A stretch of 64,000 bases of DNA from Moraxellaceae bacterium (GCA_030680295.1 JAUXVU010000020.1:228248-292247), one strand, 5' to 3'. Shown: positions 31,214 to 41,305, numbered from the stretch's first letter. Notes: generated by a model from the letters alone, not told the origin. Made by a program: numbers and translations.

Positions 31214-31663
31214 TCATAGGACTACGGCGCGCAATACCCCGTAGAACAACACCACAAAGCCGCCAATTTCGGCAATAACCAATGCCCACATGGCCACTGG
31301 CACGACCCATGGCGGCAATACACCACGCCCCAACACCGACGGTTTGCGAATTTGGTTGTCTGTATCTTTTAACGCGCCATGAATCATGTACGTCAGAATG
31401 GCACCGGCAAAAAACACCAGCGGAAACAGCACAGACCAAAACGCAACGGTTTCGGGCAAATCGGCAATGCGGGCAAAATACGCTAATAGAATGGCCGCAA
31501 AGCTGTACATTAAAGACGTTCGATGAGCGATATCGACATACGGGTGCGCTAATGCATCCGGACTTTTACGCATTTGCAGGTATTTCCACACGCCGGTTAA
31601 CAGGCCATTAAGGAAAAACACACCGGCGGCCACAATGGCCAAACTTTCTGCTGCAGACATCAT
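31214..31663 (-). CDS. membrane protein, unknown function
   Basis: A 149-residue protein with four membrane helices (about residues 8-26, 46-66, 75-96 and 118-145). HPYVDIAHRTSLMYSFAAIL has the histidine-containing helix 2 seen in uncharacterised proteobacterial proteins. It lies between the DUF2804 gene (10 bases upstream) and the secreted small protein, probably one operon. Confidence 0.72.
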   Translation of the reverse strand: MMSAAESLAIVAAGVFFLNGLLTGVWKYLQMRKSPDALAHPYVDIAHRTSLMYSFAAILLAYFARIADLPETVAFWSVLFPLVFFAGAILTYMIHGALKDTDNQIRKPSVLGRGVLPPWVVPVAMWALVIAEIGGFVVLFYGVLRAVVL

Positions 31664-31673
31664 TTTCTCCTAA

Positions 31674-32651
31674 TTACCAAACCGCTCGATGAGCTTCGAC
31701 CACACCAAATCCGCGCACACGCTCCAAGCCATTGGCCGTTTGCACATTGCCATCAAAATGCCCAAAGGGCTGAGTAAAGTCGCTGGTTAACACAGCCATA
31801 TTAAGATGTTCGACACGTTTGCCATCCGGGGTGAAGGTAATGTCTACGCGCTTGTCCAGCGTGTAAATATGCCAAGGCTGCATCAGGTTGTCCGGGTCAT
31901 AATTAAACACGGCCTGCGCCAACGGGATGATTTCATCACCTAACCACAGGGCGTTTTCCATGCCATTTAAGAAGTGTGCAACAAGGTTAATAGCCACGCG
32001 CTGACCACAGACAGTTTGGCCATCTAGACTTGCCCAATTCCATACGGTTTCGCGTGGTGGATAACCTCGGGTGAAGTCCATTGACGCACCGGCACTGAAA
32101 CGATGGGTGGCGCCTTTCATGGTCAGGTTCACTTCGGCGTCTAAACCACACAGCTTATAGGTGTGGTGAAACGGGCGGCCCGGTGTGGCACTGACCACAC
32201 TCATACCGCGGGCATGGTCCTTGACATGAGCACACAGTTGTAAGTCTTTGCTGTCACAAGTCAGTGACCAGCCATCACCCTTACGCACACACTGCCAGCG
32301 TTTATTGCCCATGCTTAGCTGCCAAGGCTGGCGCCAGTCGGCATTAAAGTCGTGGGCAAAACCCATGGGCAAACGAATGCTTTCTTCAGTGAGTTTGCCG
32401 CTGCTGCGGTCGAACACATAACAAAAGGCGGTGGCTAAATAACCGGCATCAACAATGGCAAAACCAACGGCAAAACGTGCCGAGAAAAAACCAAAGTACA
32501 CCCACGCCTTGCGCTGCCAACGGCGTTTGGAGTTCAGGCCTTTGCCATCCCAGGTGCTGGTATCTAGATCATGAATAAAGCCAGCATATTGGCCATTGGC
32601 CGCCGGACGACCGTCAGCCTGACATAAAGCATAGGGTGCTGCCGCTAACAT
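31674..32651 (-). CDS. DUF2804 family protein
   Basis: A 325-residue protein whose pattern matches DUF2804. RWQRKAWVYFGFFSARFAVG is at about residues 43-62, and GASMDFTRGYPPRETVWNWA and LGDEIIPLAQAVFNYD come later. The family has a lipocalin-like double barrel and has been linked to lipid or hydroxyl-fatty-acid metabolism by context only. The ATG at 32651 is used because GGAG precedes it at good spacing; a GTG four codons upstream is also open. It is divergent from the voltage-sensor-like gene. Confidence 0.85.
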   Translation of the reverse strand: MLAAAPYALCQADGRPAANGQYAGFIHDLDTSTWDGKGLNSKRRWQRKAWVYFGFFSARFAVGFAIVDAGYLATAFCYVFDRSSGKLTEESIRLPMGFAHDFNADWRQPWQLSMGNKRWQCVRKGDGWSLTCDSKDLQLCAHVKDHARGMSVVSATPGRPFHHTYKLCGLDAEVNLTMKGATHRFSAGASMDFTRGYPPRETVWNWASLDGQTVCGQRVAINLVAHFLNGMENALWLGDEIIPLAQAVFNYDPDNLMQPWHIYTLDKRVDITFTPDGKRVEHLNMAVLTSDFTQPFGHFDGNVQTANGLERVRGFGVVEAHRAVW

Positions 32652-32767
32652 GATGTGCTCCACAAAAAATATCCGTTCGGCAGTTTAGCGCAGCATTGCT
32701 TGTTCTGCTGCAGTGTCAGCGTCACAATCGCTGGCATTATTTGCCGAAAAAGTTGTGGAGACAGCGC

Positions 32768-33538
32768 ATGGTTGAACTCAGTGCGAGTGAAAAGGCCGCC
32801 AGCAAACCCCTAGTGCGCACGCACTGGAGCGAGTGGGTATTGTTAGTGTTGGCGGTGATATCCGTTGGCTTATTGGCCTGGGAAAGCTGGGGCAGCGTGA
32901 CCGAGGAACAGCGTCGACACATTATTTTGACTGACTACGCCATTTGTTTTTTGTTTTTCTGCAACTTTATGTGGCGCTGGCGCGGTGATGGCTGGACCTA
33001 TGGTTTTGTTGGCCGCAACTGGTATGACGTGCTGGGTATGATTCCAGTGTCCGACCCTGCCTTGCGTAGTTTCCGTTTGATTCGGGTGTTTATTCTGCTG
33101 GCCCGTGTCAGTGTTGCCACCGACCGTGTCTTGGGCGAAGAATTTACTTATCGCCTGCTAAGCCGCATCAAGCAAAAAATCGTTAACAGTGTGAGTGGTG
33201 CAGTAACCGTTGCTGTGTTGGATGAAGTTGCTGATGTGTTAGTGAAAGGCACCTATACCCAAAACATTTCGCGCTCGCTTAGCCAAAACCAAGAACAGCT
33301 ACGCAATATGGTGCGTGAAAAACTTCGCGACGATCCGCAAGCCGGTCGCTTTAAACGCCTGCCTTTTTATGATACTGCTGTTGAAAATATCACCGACACT
33401 GTGCTGCGCGTGACCGAAGAGGTGCTGTTAGACCCACGCACCGAAGCACTGGTAGCCGATATGCTAAAAGAAAATATTCAGCAAATTCGCAGCGCCATTG
33501 CTGCACAAGAAGGTCAACCCAAACGAAGTGACGAGTGA
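32768..33538 (+). CDS. voltage-sensor-like membrane protein without pore domain
   Basis: A 256-residue protein. Four segments are visible in the first half: S1 (about residues 20-37), S2 (about 57-74), S3 (about 84-94) and an arginine-bearing S4-like helix RSFRLIRVFILLARV (about 98-112, Arg every third residue). After S4 no pore helix or selectivity filter is seen; the remaining 140 residues are soluble and helical. It could be a proton channel-like or a signalling voltage-sensor protein. The ATG at 32768 follows GTGGAG. The patatin gene starts four bases after its stop, so they are co-transcribed. Confidence 0.72.
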   Translation: MVELSASEKAASKPLVRTHWSEWVLLVLAVISVGLLAWESWGSVTEEQRRHIILTDYAICFLFFCNFMWRWRGDGWTYGFVGRNWYDVLGMIPVSDPALRSFRLIRVFILLARVSVATDRVLGEEFTYRLLSRIKQKIVNSVSGAVTVAVLDEVADVLVKGTYTQNISRSLSQNQEQLRNMVREKLRDDPQAGRFKRLPFYDTAVENITDTVLRVTEEVLLDPRTEALVADMLKENIQQIRSAIAAQEGQPKRSDE

Positions 33539-33542
33539 TGAC

Positions 33543-35342
33543 ATGGATGCGTTAACACTGCTACAGGCCGTTCCTTTATTTGCCAGCGCTGATAGCGATG
33601 AGTTGGCAAAACTAGCGGCGCAAGGCGAGTTTATTCAGCTGGCCAGTGGTGAGTGTTTGTATCAAGAAAATGACCCGCCGCGTCACTTCTTTATTTTGGC
33701 CAGTGGCCGCCTGCAAGCCAGTCATAACGGACTCATCCTGGGGCATATAAGCCGCATGGAAGTGGTGGGCGAAATGGGCGTTATTGCCGCGCAAGTGCGT
33801 AACGCCACCGTGCATGCCCTGCGTGACAGCGTGTTATTAAGTGTTAAAGCCGCGGACATGATGTCGTTTTTGCGCATTCAGCCAGAGGTGCTGTTGGCAT
33901 TAACACGGCTGGTGATTGAGCGTGGCCGTGACTACCAGAACCTGCATCGCCCCAGTGCCACACGCATAGCCGGCACCTTGGCCATTGTGCCCGCCATGTC
34001 GCATCTGCCATCGGTGGTGTTAGCCGAAATGCTGACTGACTATTTACGTGGCTGGCCAGTAACACGACTGATTACGTCGGCACATGTTGATAACCTGTTT
34101 GGTACAGGTTTTGCGCAAACGCCTTTGGATAATCGTGACGACGACCAGCGTCTGCGCCGTTGGTTAAACGATCTTGAAAACAAACATGCCTACTTGGTGT
34201 TTGCCGCCGATAACGACCATGACAACTGGTCGTTGCGCTGCCTGCGCCAAGCTGACCGCATTTTAATTTTAGGCGAAGCCAACAGTCCGCCCGATGATGT
34301 GCCGGTGCTGCAAGCCCTGCAAAAAAATGGCCTAGTGACACCAGTTGAATTGGTACTGCTGCGGCCTGAAGGCGATCCGTCCCCTCACACTCATGCTTGG
34401 ACTGAAGCCACTGGCGCACGTGCGCATTACTTTTTGCACCCGTGGTCTAAACCGGAACTGGCTGCTTTGGCACGCCAGCTGTCAGGTCGCGGCATAGGCT
34501 TAGTGCTGGGTGGTGGTGGCGCGCGTGGTTTTGCGCATATCGGCCTGGTGCGTGCGCTGGAGCAGTTACAAATTCCAGTGGATGTAGTCGGCGGCACTAG
34601 CATGGGCGCCTTTATTGGCGCCTTAGTAGCCTGCGGTTTTGACAGTGTGGAAATGGAACATATTGCCCATGAAACCTTTGTTGCCCGCAACTACCTAAAC
34701 GACTACACCATGCCACGGGTGTCGCTAATTCGTGGCGAACGTTTTCATGAACGCTTATGCACGATTTTTAATGATCGCCGCATTGAAGACTTACGCCGCA
34801 GTTATTACTGCATTTCGACCAACCTCACCACAGGCCATGCCGGTGTGCATCGTCATGGGCCATTAGCCAGTTGGGTGGGCACCAGCATGTGTGTACCGGG
34901 GGTGGCACCACCGATTGCTTATGAGGGCGACCTGCTCTGTGATGGCGGCGTCGTGAATAACTTGCCTACCGATGTCATGCAAAACCTTGAGCGCGGTTTG
35001 ATTATTGCCTGTAATGTCAGCAGCGATGGCGACATTCGTGCCTTGGGTGCCGGCATTGGTGTGCCGGACCAAGCGGCTTTATTAAACTGGAAAGGTAATG
35101 ACCCCGCGCCCAGCCTGACTGAAATCCTGATGCGCACGGCCACACTCACCAGTGACACCATCACCCAACAGGCATCTATCGACCGCGCTGACGTGTATTT
35201 GCGTATGCCGATTGCTGACTTTGGCATGTTTGATTGGGAACAAATGGAGTTGCTGATTCAGCGCGGGCATGAACACGCTTTACGTGTGCTGACACCACTA
35301 CGCGATCGCTTATTAAGCAGTAGCGGACAGTTTACGCAATAA
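33543..35342 (+). CDS. NTE-type patatin-like phospholipase with cyclic-nucleotide-binding domain
   Basis: A 599-residue protein. Residues 5-120 form a cyclic-nucleotide-binding-like domain (SGECLYQENDPPRHFFILAS). A central region of about 170 residues follows, then a patatin domain (about 305-480) with GLVLGGGGARGFAHIGLVRA (oxyanion hole), the nucleophile GGTSMGAF (GxSxG) and the catalytic Asp in LLCDGGVVNN. Such enzymes hydrolyse membrane lysophospholipids. No N-terminal membrane helix is present, unlike eukaryotic NTE. It follows a voltage-sensor-like gene by four bases. The 3' end overlaps the next gene on the other strand by 30 bases. Confidence 0.92.
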   Translation: MDALTLLQAVPLFASADSDELAKLAAQGEFIQLASGECLYQENDPPRHFFILASGRLQASHNGLILGHISRMEVVGEMGVIAAQVRNATVHALRDSVLLSVKAADMMSFLRIQPEVLLALTRLVIERGRDYQNLHRPSATRIAGTLAIVPAMSHLPSVVLAEMLTDYLRGWPVTRLITSAHVDNLFGTGFAQTPLDNRDDDQRLRRWLNDLENKHAYLVFAADNDHDNWSLRCLRQADRILILGEANSPPDDVPVLQALQKNGLVTPVELVLLRPEGDPSPHTHAWTEATGARAHYFLHPWSKPELAALARQLSGRGIGLVLGGGGARGFAHIGLVRALEQLQIPVDVVGGTSMGAFIGALVACGFDSVEMEHIAHETFVARNYLNDYTMPRVSLIRGERFHERLCTIFNDRRIEDLRRSYYCISTNLTTGHAGVHRHGPLASWVGTSMCVPGVAPPIAYEGDLLCDGGVVNNLPTDVMQNLERGLIIACNVSSDGDIRALGAGIGVPDQAALLNWKGNDPAPSLTEILMRTATLTSDTITQQASIDRADVYLRMPIADFGMFDWEQMELLIQRGHEHALRVLTPLRDRLLSSSGQFTQ

Positions 35343-36470
35343 GGCTGCGGTCTCGTCATCCAAGGTCGGCAAATAACTTTCCATGATGTCGATGGCCTCG
35401 GCGCGCTTGGCGTCAGGCAGGCGTTTCACAATATCAAACACGGTGTGCCACTGCGCGCGCATCAAGGCGGCATAGGCCACGCGCTCCAAGGTTCTGCGTG
35501 ATAACTGTGCCAATGCCAAGGCTAAACCATCACGAGTCGATTCGTCCATCTGCGCGGCCAGTGACAACATGGCCGGCCACTGTCGGCAAGCATCAATCGC
35601 TAGCAAAATACGATGCAGCAATTCGGGCTGACGAATTTCCGGTAGCTTCACCACTTTCGCCTGAGCCTGCGTAGACAGGCTAGCCACTACAGGAATTAAG
35701 TCTTCCCAAAGGCCTTTTTCATCAGCAGCCAACACCACCTGTGACAACACGTCATTACCAAGCTCAACCACCCGTTCGCCTAAGGAACGCTTTAAGGCAA
35801 AACCGACATAACTCAGCAGTGCCAACACACTGGGCCAGCGCGCCGACTGCTCAGGCTTAGACACCAAGGCTAGTGCCGCATCAATACGCTCACTGGGCAG
35901 CACATTAATTAAATGGTCCAAACGGTTGGGCGACTCGATATGAAACACGATATCGAGCAAGTCCCCTTCATCCGGAATTGAAGCTGCCACTTCACTGACC
36001 ACATCATCTGGCAGCAACCCCACAAAACGCCCCATGGTGACGTAGTCTTTGCGTGTTAATAACTCAGCGGCAATGGCCTTAATCTGCAACACCGGCAACA
36101 ACATCACCAGTTCACGCGCAGAGCGTGGATCTAAGGAAGTAGCAATGTCGGCCAAAAATGGAGCTGGCAAAAAGCGGGCAATATTAGCCACCCGCCAGGC
36201 TGGTAATTCCGCCGCTAAACGTGCAGTTAACGAGGCCCGCAACCATACTCGCGCCAACAGCGCAGACACCATGGACGGCAGCCAGCGGGCGGCATTGGCC
36301 AGCCAGCGCACCAAAGCGCGTTGTTCATCAAATAAAAAGTCAGACACCGCCGCGCGGAAATGACGCAGGGTTTCCTGTGGAATGGGCTGTAAAAATGCCA
36401 GTTCTTGTTCGCTGACGCCCAAGGTGCGTGCCAGCTTAATGAGCTCGGCTTGTGTGGCTAGACGGGTCAT
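35313..36470 (-). CDS. helical-repeat protein, unknown function
   Basis: A 385-residue soluble protein, nearly all helix. Repeated units of about 30-35 residues (for example LVMLLPVLQIKAIAAELLTR, FVGLLPDDVVSEVAASIPDE, LINVLPSERIDAALALVSK) give a HEAT- or MgtE-N-like superhelix that probably binds protein. No catalytic motif is seen. The start overlaps the stop of the small gene upstream by four bases, so the pair is co-translated. Confidence 0.75.
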   Translation of the reverse strand: MTRLATQAELIKLARTLGVSEQELAFLQPIPQETLRHFRAAVSDFLFDEQRALVRWLANAARWLPSMVSALLARVWLRASLTARLAAELPAWRVANIARFLPAPFLADIATSLDPRSARELVMLLPVLQIKAIAAELLTRKDYVTMGRFVGLLPDDVVSEVAASIPDEGDLLDIVFHIESPNRLDHLINVLPSERIDAALALVSKPEQSARWPSVLALLSYVGFALKRSLGERVVELGNDVLSQVVLAADEKGLWEDLIPVVASLSTQAQAKVVKLPEIRQPELLHRILLAIDACRQWPAMLSLAAQMDESTRDGLALALAQLSRRTLERVAYAALMRAQWHTVFDIVKRLPDAKRAEAIDIMESYLPTLDDETAALLRKLSATA

Positions 36471-36697
36471 AAGGCACCGCCCCAGCGCTTAGCCACTAGC
36501 CAGCGCAAAGGCTTGGGCAATGATTGGCGTAAGTCTTGGCGCACCGCAATTTGTTCGCGCTCACAGGCTTGGCTGATATAACCCATCAGCTGCTGAATCT
36601 CTTCCGCACTCAAGGCTTCAAATGCGGCCATGCCATGCACAGGTCGGCGCAGGCGCTGTGCCAGTTGCGCTAACAATTGCTGCTGTTCCGTGGCCAT
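36467..36697 (-). CDS. small helical protein, unknown function
   Basis: A 76-residue basic, helical protein starting MATEQQQLLAQLAQRLRRPV. The ATG at 36697 shares its first base with the stop of the yaiI-like gene and is preferred over an upstream in-frame start. It overlaps both neighbours by one and four bases, so the three genes should be one message. No family is recognised. Confidence 0.7.
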   Translation of the reverse strand: MATEQQQLLAQLAQRLRRPVHGMAAFEALSAEEIQQLMGYISQACEREQIAVRQDLRQSLPKPLRWLVAKRWGGAL

Positions 36698-37158
36698 TAC
36701 TGCTCCCGTTGACGTCGGTTTAACCAACTGTCTAACTGATTGGCAAAGCGCTGTTTATCCGCCACACCCATGGGTGGTGGTCCACCGCGCACCAAACCAG
36801 CATCGCGCAAATCACTCATCAAGTCACGCATGGCCAAACGTTGGCCAATACTTTCACGAGTGTGCCGGTCACCGCGTGGGCTCACCGCATCAACCCCGTT
36901 TTTCACCACTTCCGATGCCAGCGGAATGTCTTGGGTAATAACTAGATCACCCGGCTTGGCGCGTTGAGCAATGTAGTTGTCGGCTACATCAAAACCTGCA
37001 GCCACTTGCACCGCTTGCACGGACAAACCCTTAGGCAGACGAATAGGCTGGTTAGCGACAAAGGTAATACTGACCCCGGTGCGCTCTGCTGCACGCAGCA
37101 ACATGTCTCGCACACCTTGTGGGCAGGCATCCGCATCCACCCAAATAGCCGCCGCCAT
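36697..37158 (-). CDS. yaiI: YaiI/YqxD family protein (DUF188)
   Basis: A 153-residue PIN-like protein with the DUF188 start IWVDADACPQGVRDMLLRAA, the central AGFDVADNYIAQRAKPGDLV and LAMRDLMSDLRDAGLVRGGP. The conserved aspartates suggest a metal-dependent nuclease site, but activity has not been established for the family to my knowledge. The ATG at 37158 places the DUF188 motif at the N-terminus. It begins eight bases after the stop of hemW. Confidence 0.9.
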   Translation of the reverse strand: MAAAIWVDADACPQGVRDMLLRAAERTGVSITFVANQPIRLPKGLSVQAVQVAAGFDVADNYIAQRAKPGDLVITQDIPLASEVVKNGVDAVSPRGDRHTRESIGQRLAMRDLMSDLRDAGLVRGGPPPMGVADKQRFANQLDSWLNRRQREQ

Positions 37159-37166
37159 AATCACTC

Positions 37167-38342
37167 CTAGTCTGGCAAAAACGCATCCACCACACGGTTT
37201 AAAAACTGCAGGCCTAACGGTGTGGTTTGCCAACGAGCATCACCCGGCATTAAAAGGCCCTGCGCTTGTAATTGTTGACGCTGACGAGCTAACCCATCCA
37301 TAGGTAAGCCCGTGCGCTGAGGCATAAGCTCAGCTTCAACACCGTCAACCAAGCGCAGGGCGTTTAGCATAAATTCAAACGGCATGGCTTGGTCAGTGAT
37401 GTGCTGATCAGCGGTAGCAAACTGCTGATCGTTGACCGCGGCCAAATAATCCTTGGGTGCACGCGTTTTTTGTCGGCGCCACACCTGTAGCTGATCATTC
37501 ACCACGGCAGAAATTTTGCCATGCGCACCAGCGCCTATGCCTAGGTAATCACCAAAGCGCCAATAGTTCAGGTTATGCCTTGCCTGTCGATTGGATTGGG
37601 CATAAGCCGACACTTCATACTGCGCAAAACCGGCCTGCAGAAGCATTTGGTGACCTTGCTCTTGAATATCGGCCAGTACGTCTTCATCGGGCAAAATTGG
37701 TTGCTGACGATAAAACACGGTGTTGGGTTCGATAGTGAGCTGATACCACGACAAGTGCGTTGGTTTTAACGCAATGGCCTGCTGCAGGTCGGCCAATGCT
37801 TGCGCCACACTTTGCTGCGGCAAGCCGTGCATTAAGTCTAGATTCACATTATCAAAGCCAGCTGCACGCGCTGATGCGATAGCCGTTAACGCTTCTTGCC
37901 CTGAATGCACACGACCTAAGGCCTGCAATTGTTCTGTTTGAAAACTTTGCACACCAATCGAGAGCCGATTAATGCCCACCTCACGATAAGCAGCAAACAA
38001 GCCCTGCTCTACCGTGCCCGGGTTGGCCTCTAGGGTGATCTCAATGTCGTCTGCCCAACGCAGCTGTTGTTTTAGGCCTGCGAATAAACGGGCATAAGCG
38101 GCGGCGGAAATCAGCGAGGGTGTGCCACCGCCAATAAAAATAGACTGTATAGGCCGGTTAGCTAAATGTGCTTGCGGAAAGGCGTTAATGTCTGCGCTTA
38201 AGTCGAGTAACAGCGCATCGATGTATTCGGCCTCGGGCAGGTCACCGTTGGCGGCATGGGAATTAAAGTCGCAATAGGGGCATTTGCGCACACACCACGG
38301 CATGTGGATGTACAGGCTCAATGGCGGCAATTGTGGCGACAT
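37167..38342 (-). CDS. hemW: radical SAM family haem chaperone HemW
   Basis: A 391-residue protein of normal length. The N-terminal radical-SAM cluster motif is CVRKCPYCDFNSH (CxxxCxxCxF), followed by IFIGGGTPSLIS and the C-terminal HemW domain. It binds haem and hands it to respiratory enzymes; it was long misnamed an oxygen-independent coproporphyrinogen oxidase. The ATG at 38342 is chosen eight bases after the rdgB stop. It is in the hemW-rdgB-metW-metX order typical of Pseudomonas relatives. Confidence 0.94.
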   Translation of the reverse strand: MSPQLPPLSLYIHMPWCVRKCPYCDFNSHAANGDLPEAEYIDALLLDLSADINAFPQAHLANRPIQSIFIGGGTPSLISAAAYARLFAGLKQQLRWADDIEITLEANPGTVEQGLFAAYREVGINRLSIGVQSFQTEQLQALGRVHSGQEALTAIASARAAGFDNVNLDLMHGLPQQSVAQALADLQQAIALKPTHLSWYQLTIEPNTVFYRQQPILPDEDVLADIQEQGHQMLLQAGFAQYEVSAYAQSNRQARHNLNYWRFGDYLGIGAGAHGKISAVVNDQLQVWRRQKTRAPKDYLAAVNDQQFATADQHITDQAMPFEFMLNALRLVDGVEAELMPQRTGLPMDGLARQRQQLQAQGLLMPGDARWQTTPLGLQFLNRVVDAFLPD

Positions 38343-38350
38343 ACCTGCGC

Positions 38351-38965
38351 TCAAAGACCGGTCTCAGCCCAACGCAGTCGCAGCTCACGCAGAGCCTGTG
38401 CCCGATGACTGATCAAGCGTTTACGCTCCGGCGCTAACTCAGCACTGGTGCAGCCCTCATTGGGCAGCCAAAACACTGGGTCATAACCAAAACCATTGTT
38501 GCCCGCTGGCATAGGGGTAATTTCGCCTTCCCACGTAGCTTGGCAAATCACCGGCAACGGGTCTTCGGCATGGCGCACCATAGCTAATACACAAACAAAT
38601 CGCGCCGTGGGGGCACGACTGGCATCGGCCTTGGCCATCTCACGCAGCAGTCTGGCAATATTGTCTTTGTCGGTGCCGGGTTTGCCTGTTTCTAAAAAGG
38701 CATAACGAGCCGAATAAATGCCGGGGGCACCATCGAGTGCATCCACCACCAAACCAGAGTCATCCGCCAACGCTGGCAGGCCAGTTAATAAGGCGGCATG
38801 ACGTGCTTTTAAAATCGCGTTTTCGACAAAACTTAAACCGGTTTCATCGGCATCCGGCACATTCCAATCACTTTGCGGCACCACTTCGACGGCCACATCT
38901 GTTAACAGGTCTTGCAGCTCACGCAACTTGCCGGCATTGCCAGACGCTAGGACTAAACGGTTCAT
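38351..38965 (-). CDS. rdgB: XTP/dITP diphosphatase
   Basis: A 204-residue enzyme that removes non-canonical purine nucleoside triphosphates. The start LVLASGNAGKLRELQDLL is the substrate-binding SGNxxK block; ALADDSGLVVDALDGAPGIY and NGFGYDPVFWLPNEGCT (metal and base recognition) are complete. The start overlaps the metW stop by four bases, consistent with a translationally coupled metX-metW-rdgB-hemW operon. Confidence 0.96.
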   Translation of the reverse strand: MNRLVLASGNAGKLRELQDLLTDVAVEVVPQSDWNVPDADETGLSFVENAILKARHAALLTGLPALADDSGLVVDALDGAPGIYSARYAFLETGKPGTDKDNIARLLREMAKADASRAPTARFVCVLAMVRHAEDPLPVICQATWEGEITPMPAGNNGFGYDPVFWLPNEGCTSAELAPERKRLISHRAQALRELRLRWAETGL

Positions 38966-39555
38966 GCGCGGCTCACTCGATAAATGGCGATTTCGCCAAA
39001 CAAATTGGGCAGCAAACGGCTTAACAAATTGTCTTGCTGATCTTGGTCCACCGCTAAACGATCATGAATGATCAGGCCCTTTTCTAAGCACAAAGCCTTG
39101 AAGTCATGATAGGTGCAGAGATGAATATTGGGTGTGTCATACCAGCGATGCGGCAAAGCGCGTGATTCCGGCATGCGACCTTTGCTGGCCAGATACCAAC
39201 GTGTGCGCCAATGACCAAAGTTAGGAAAGGTGACAATCACTTCGCGGGCTACCCGCACCATGTCATCTAACAGCACCGAGGGGTTTTGCACCGCTTGAAG
39301 AGCCTGTGTCATCAGTAACGTGTCAAAGCTGTCGTCAGCAATATTGGCCAAGCCATGGTTTAAGTCTTGCTCAATCACATTAATGCCACGCTCCACCGCG
39401 ATGGTAATTTTGTCGGCATCAATTTCTAAGCCATAACCGCGCACGTTTAAGCTATCGCGTAAATGCGCCAGCAGCTCGCCATCACCACAGCCAAGGTCAA
39501 TAACGCGCGAATTGGGTTTTACCCACGCCTGCACCAGCGCTAAATCAAGCCGCAT
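38962..39555 (-). CDS. metW: methionine biosynthesis protein MetW
   Basis: A 197-residue methyltransferase-fold protein with the SAM-like motif [16 protein letters not shown] at about residue 18. MetW is needed together with MetX for homoserine acylation in Pseudomonas-type bacteria. The ATG at 39555 ([17 protein letters not shown]) is used; it overlaps the 3' end of metX by 11 bases. Confidence 0.93.
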   Translation of the reverse strand: MRLDLALVQAWVKPNSRVIDLGCGDGELLAHLRDSLNVRGYGLEIDADKITIAVERGINVIEQDLNHGLANIADDSFDTLLMTQALQAVQNPSVLLDDMVRVAREVIVTFPNFGHWRTRWYLASKGRMPESRALPHRWYDTPNIHLCTYHDFKALCLEKGLIIHDRLAVDQDQQDNLLSRLLPNLFGEIAIYRVSRA

Positions 39556-40720
39556 GATGAGCCTCCAACTGGTCGGCAATACGCCGCATATAGGCACCAA
39601 AAATGGCTAGGTAACGTGGGTTATCTAGCAAGAAAGCATCATGGCCTTGTGGTGCATCAATTTCGGCATACGACACTTCTTTGTCAGCACGCACCAAAGC
39701 ATCGACAATTTCGCGCGAGCGTTCCGGCGAAAAGCGCCAGTCCGTGCTAAATGACATCACCAAAAAGCGGCAAGTGGCTTTGGCAAATGTCTTAGCCAAA
39801 TCATGGTCGTAGTCACGCGCCGGGTCGAAATAATCCAACACGCGTGTCATTAATAAATAGGTGTTGGCATCAAAGCGTTTAGAAAACGACTCACCCTGAT
39901 AACGCAGATAAGACTCGACCTGAAACTCCGCGTCAAAACCATAACGATAACCGTCACTGCGCAACACACGGCCAAACTTTTCACGCATGGCATCATCAGA
40001 CAAATAGGTGATATGCCCCACCATACGCGCCAAGGTTAGGCCCACTTCCGGCACTTCGTCATGTTCGTAAAAATGACCACCGTGATATTTCGGATCACGC
40101 AAAATAGCCTGACGCGCCACTTCGTTAAACGCTATGTTTTGTGCTGATAATTTAGGTGCGCTGGCAATTACCACGGCATTGGCAATGCGGTCGGGATAAT
40201 CAATGCTCCAGCGCAGCACCTGCATGCCGCCCAAGGAACCACCCACCACCGCAGCCCAGCGCTTAATGCCCAACATATCGGCGACATAACCCTGCACTTT
40301 TACCCAGTCACGCACCGCCACAATCGGAAAGTCGGGGCCATAGGGTTTGTCGGTTTCCGGGTTAATAGACGCTGGGCCCGTGGAGCCATGACAACCACCA
40401 AGATTGTTGGTGGCCACCACAAAAAAGCGATTGGTGTCGATAACTTTGCCCGGGCCAATGGCCACATCCCACCAACCGGGTTTGGCCGTGGCTGGGTCTT
40501 CATGTGGATGAAAACCGGCGACATGATGATGCCCAGACAGTGCATGGCAAATTAGCACCGCGTTGCTGGCATCAGCATTTAACTGGCCATAGGTTTCATA
40601 GGCTATATCGTAAAACGGCAAGGTGCGGCCATTCGCCAAGGTTAATGGCTCAGCAAAATGCAGGGTCTGTGGTGTGACAACACCCACATTACCCACCGTT
40701 GTTCGATCCAGTTCTGACAT
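39545..40720 (-). CDS. metX: homoserine O-acyltransferase
   Basis: A 391-residue alpha/beta hydrolase. The nucleophile elbow is [16 protein letters not shown] (Ser in GGSLGG), the catalytic histidine lies in [12 protein letters not shown], and the N-terminal [17 protein letters not shown] block holds the oxyanion hole. It activates homoserine for methionine synthesis; whether it uses acetyl- or succinyl-CoA cannot be safely read, though in relatives with MetW it is often succinyl-CoA. It lies three bases from yggT and overlaps metW. Confidence 0.94.
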   Translation of the reverse strand: MSELDRTTVGNVGVVTPQTLHFAEPLTLANGRTLPFYDIAYETYGQLNADASNAVLICHALSGHHHVAGFHPHEDPATAKPGWWDVAIGPGKVIDTNRFFVVATNNLGGCHGSTGPASINPETDKPYGPDFPIVAVRDWVKVQGYVADMLGIKRWAAVVGGSLGGMQVLRWSIDYPDRIANAVVIASAPKLSAQNIAFNEVARQAILRDPKYHGGHFYEHDEVPEVGLTLARMVGHITYLSDDAMREKFGRVLRSDGYRYGFDAEFQVESYLRYQGESFSKRFDANTYLLMTRVLDYFDPARDYDHDLAKTFAKATCRFLVMSFSTDWRFSPERSREIVDALVRADKEVSYAEIDAPQGHDAFLLDNPRYLAIFGAYMRRIADQLEAHHAA

Positions 40721-40723
40721 CGT

Positions 40724-41305
40724 TTAAGCGCCCGCTAACATGGCAATGACTGACGGATAAGATGCTTTTAATAAGATCTCGAGAATCTGAATACCTAAAA
40801 ACGCGATAATTGGCGACAAGTCAAAACCGCCCATGGCTGGCAACAAACGGCGGCAAGGCGCCAAAATGATCTCAGCAATTTCAAACAACGGCACCAACGC
40901 CGGATTTACACCGCCAGAAGCCATCGACACCCAGCTTAAAATAACGGTGCCTAAAATTAGCCAGAAGAAAAAGCTAGTAGCACCCAGCAGCAATGAGAAA
41001 ACTGCGTTCACTACCAATAGACCCGGCGTAAAGGCTTGGTTGGCAAGCTGTGCCATGATGCCAATTTGCAGTAGCTTGATGATGAAAATCAGCGCAATTG
41101 GCGCCAAATCGGCACGACCAATGGTCGGCAAGATACTTTGAAAAGGCTTAACCAATGGGGTAGTGATTTTGGCCACAAACTGCGAAAACGGGCTGTAATA
41201 GTCCACGTCTGCCAACTGCATCAAAAAGCGCAACCACAGCAGCAACAGTGCCACACTAAATACTGTGCCAAGCAGTAACATCATAATTTGTGACAGCGGA
41301 TCCAT
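40724..41305 (-). CDS. yggT: YggT family membrane protein
   Basis: A 193-residue protein with two YggT repeats, each a pair of membrane helices followed by a PL-x-P-hook: FVAKITTPLVKPFQSILPTI (about residue 43) and LFEIAEIILAPCRRLLPAMG (about residue 142). YggT proteins have been linked to osmotic shock resistance and cell-envelope organisation. It follows proC by 15 bases in the usual yggS-proC-yggT order. Confidence 0.93.
   Translation of the reverse strand: MDPLSQIMMLLLGTVFSVALLLLWLRFLMQLADVDYYSPFSQFVAKITTPLVKPFQSILPTIGRADLAPIALIFIIKLLQIGIMAQLANQAFTPGLLVVNAVFSLLLGATSFFFWLILGTVILSWVSMASGGVNPALVPLFEIAEIILAPCRRLLPAMGGFDLSPIIAFLGIQILEILLKASYPSVIAMLAGA

Noticed and set aside
36049..36415. Long plus-strand reading frames over the helical-repeat gene
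   Set aside because: Antisense frames produced by the codon bias of the real minus-strand gene.
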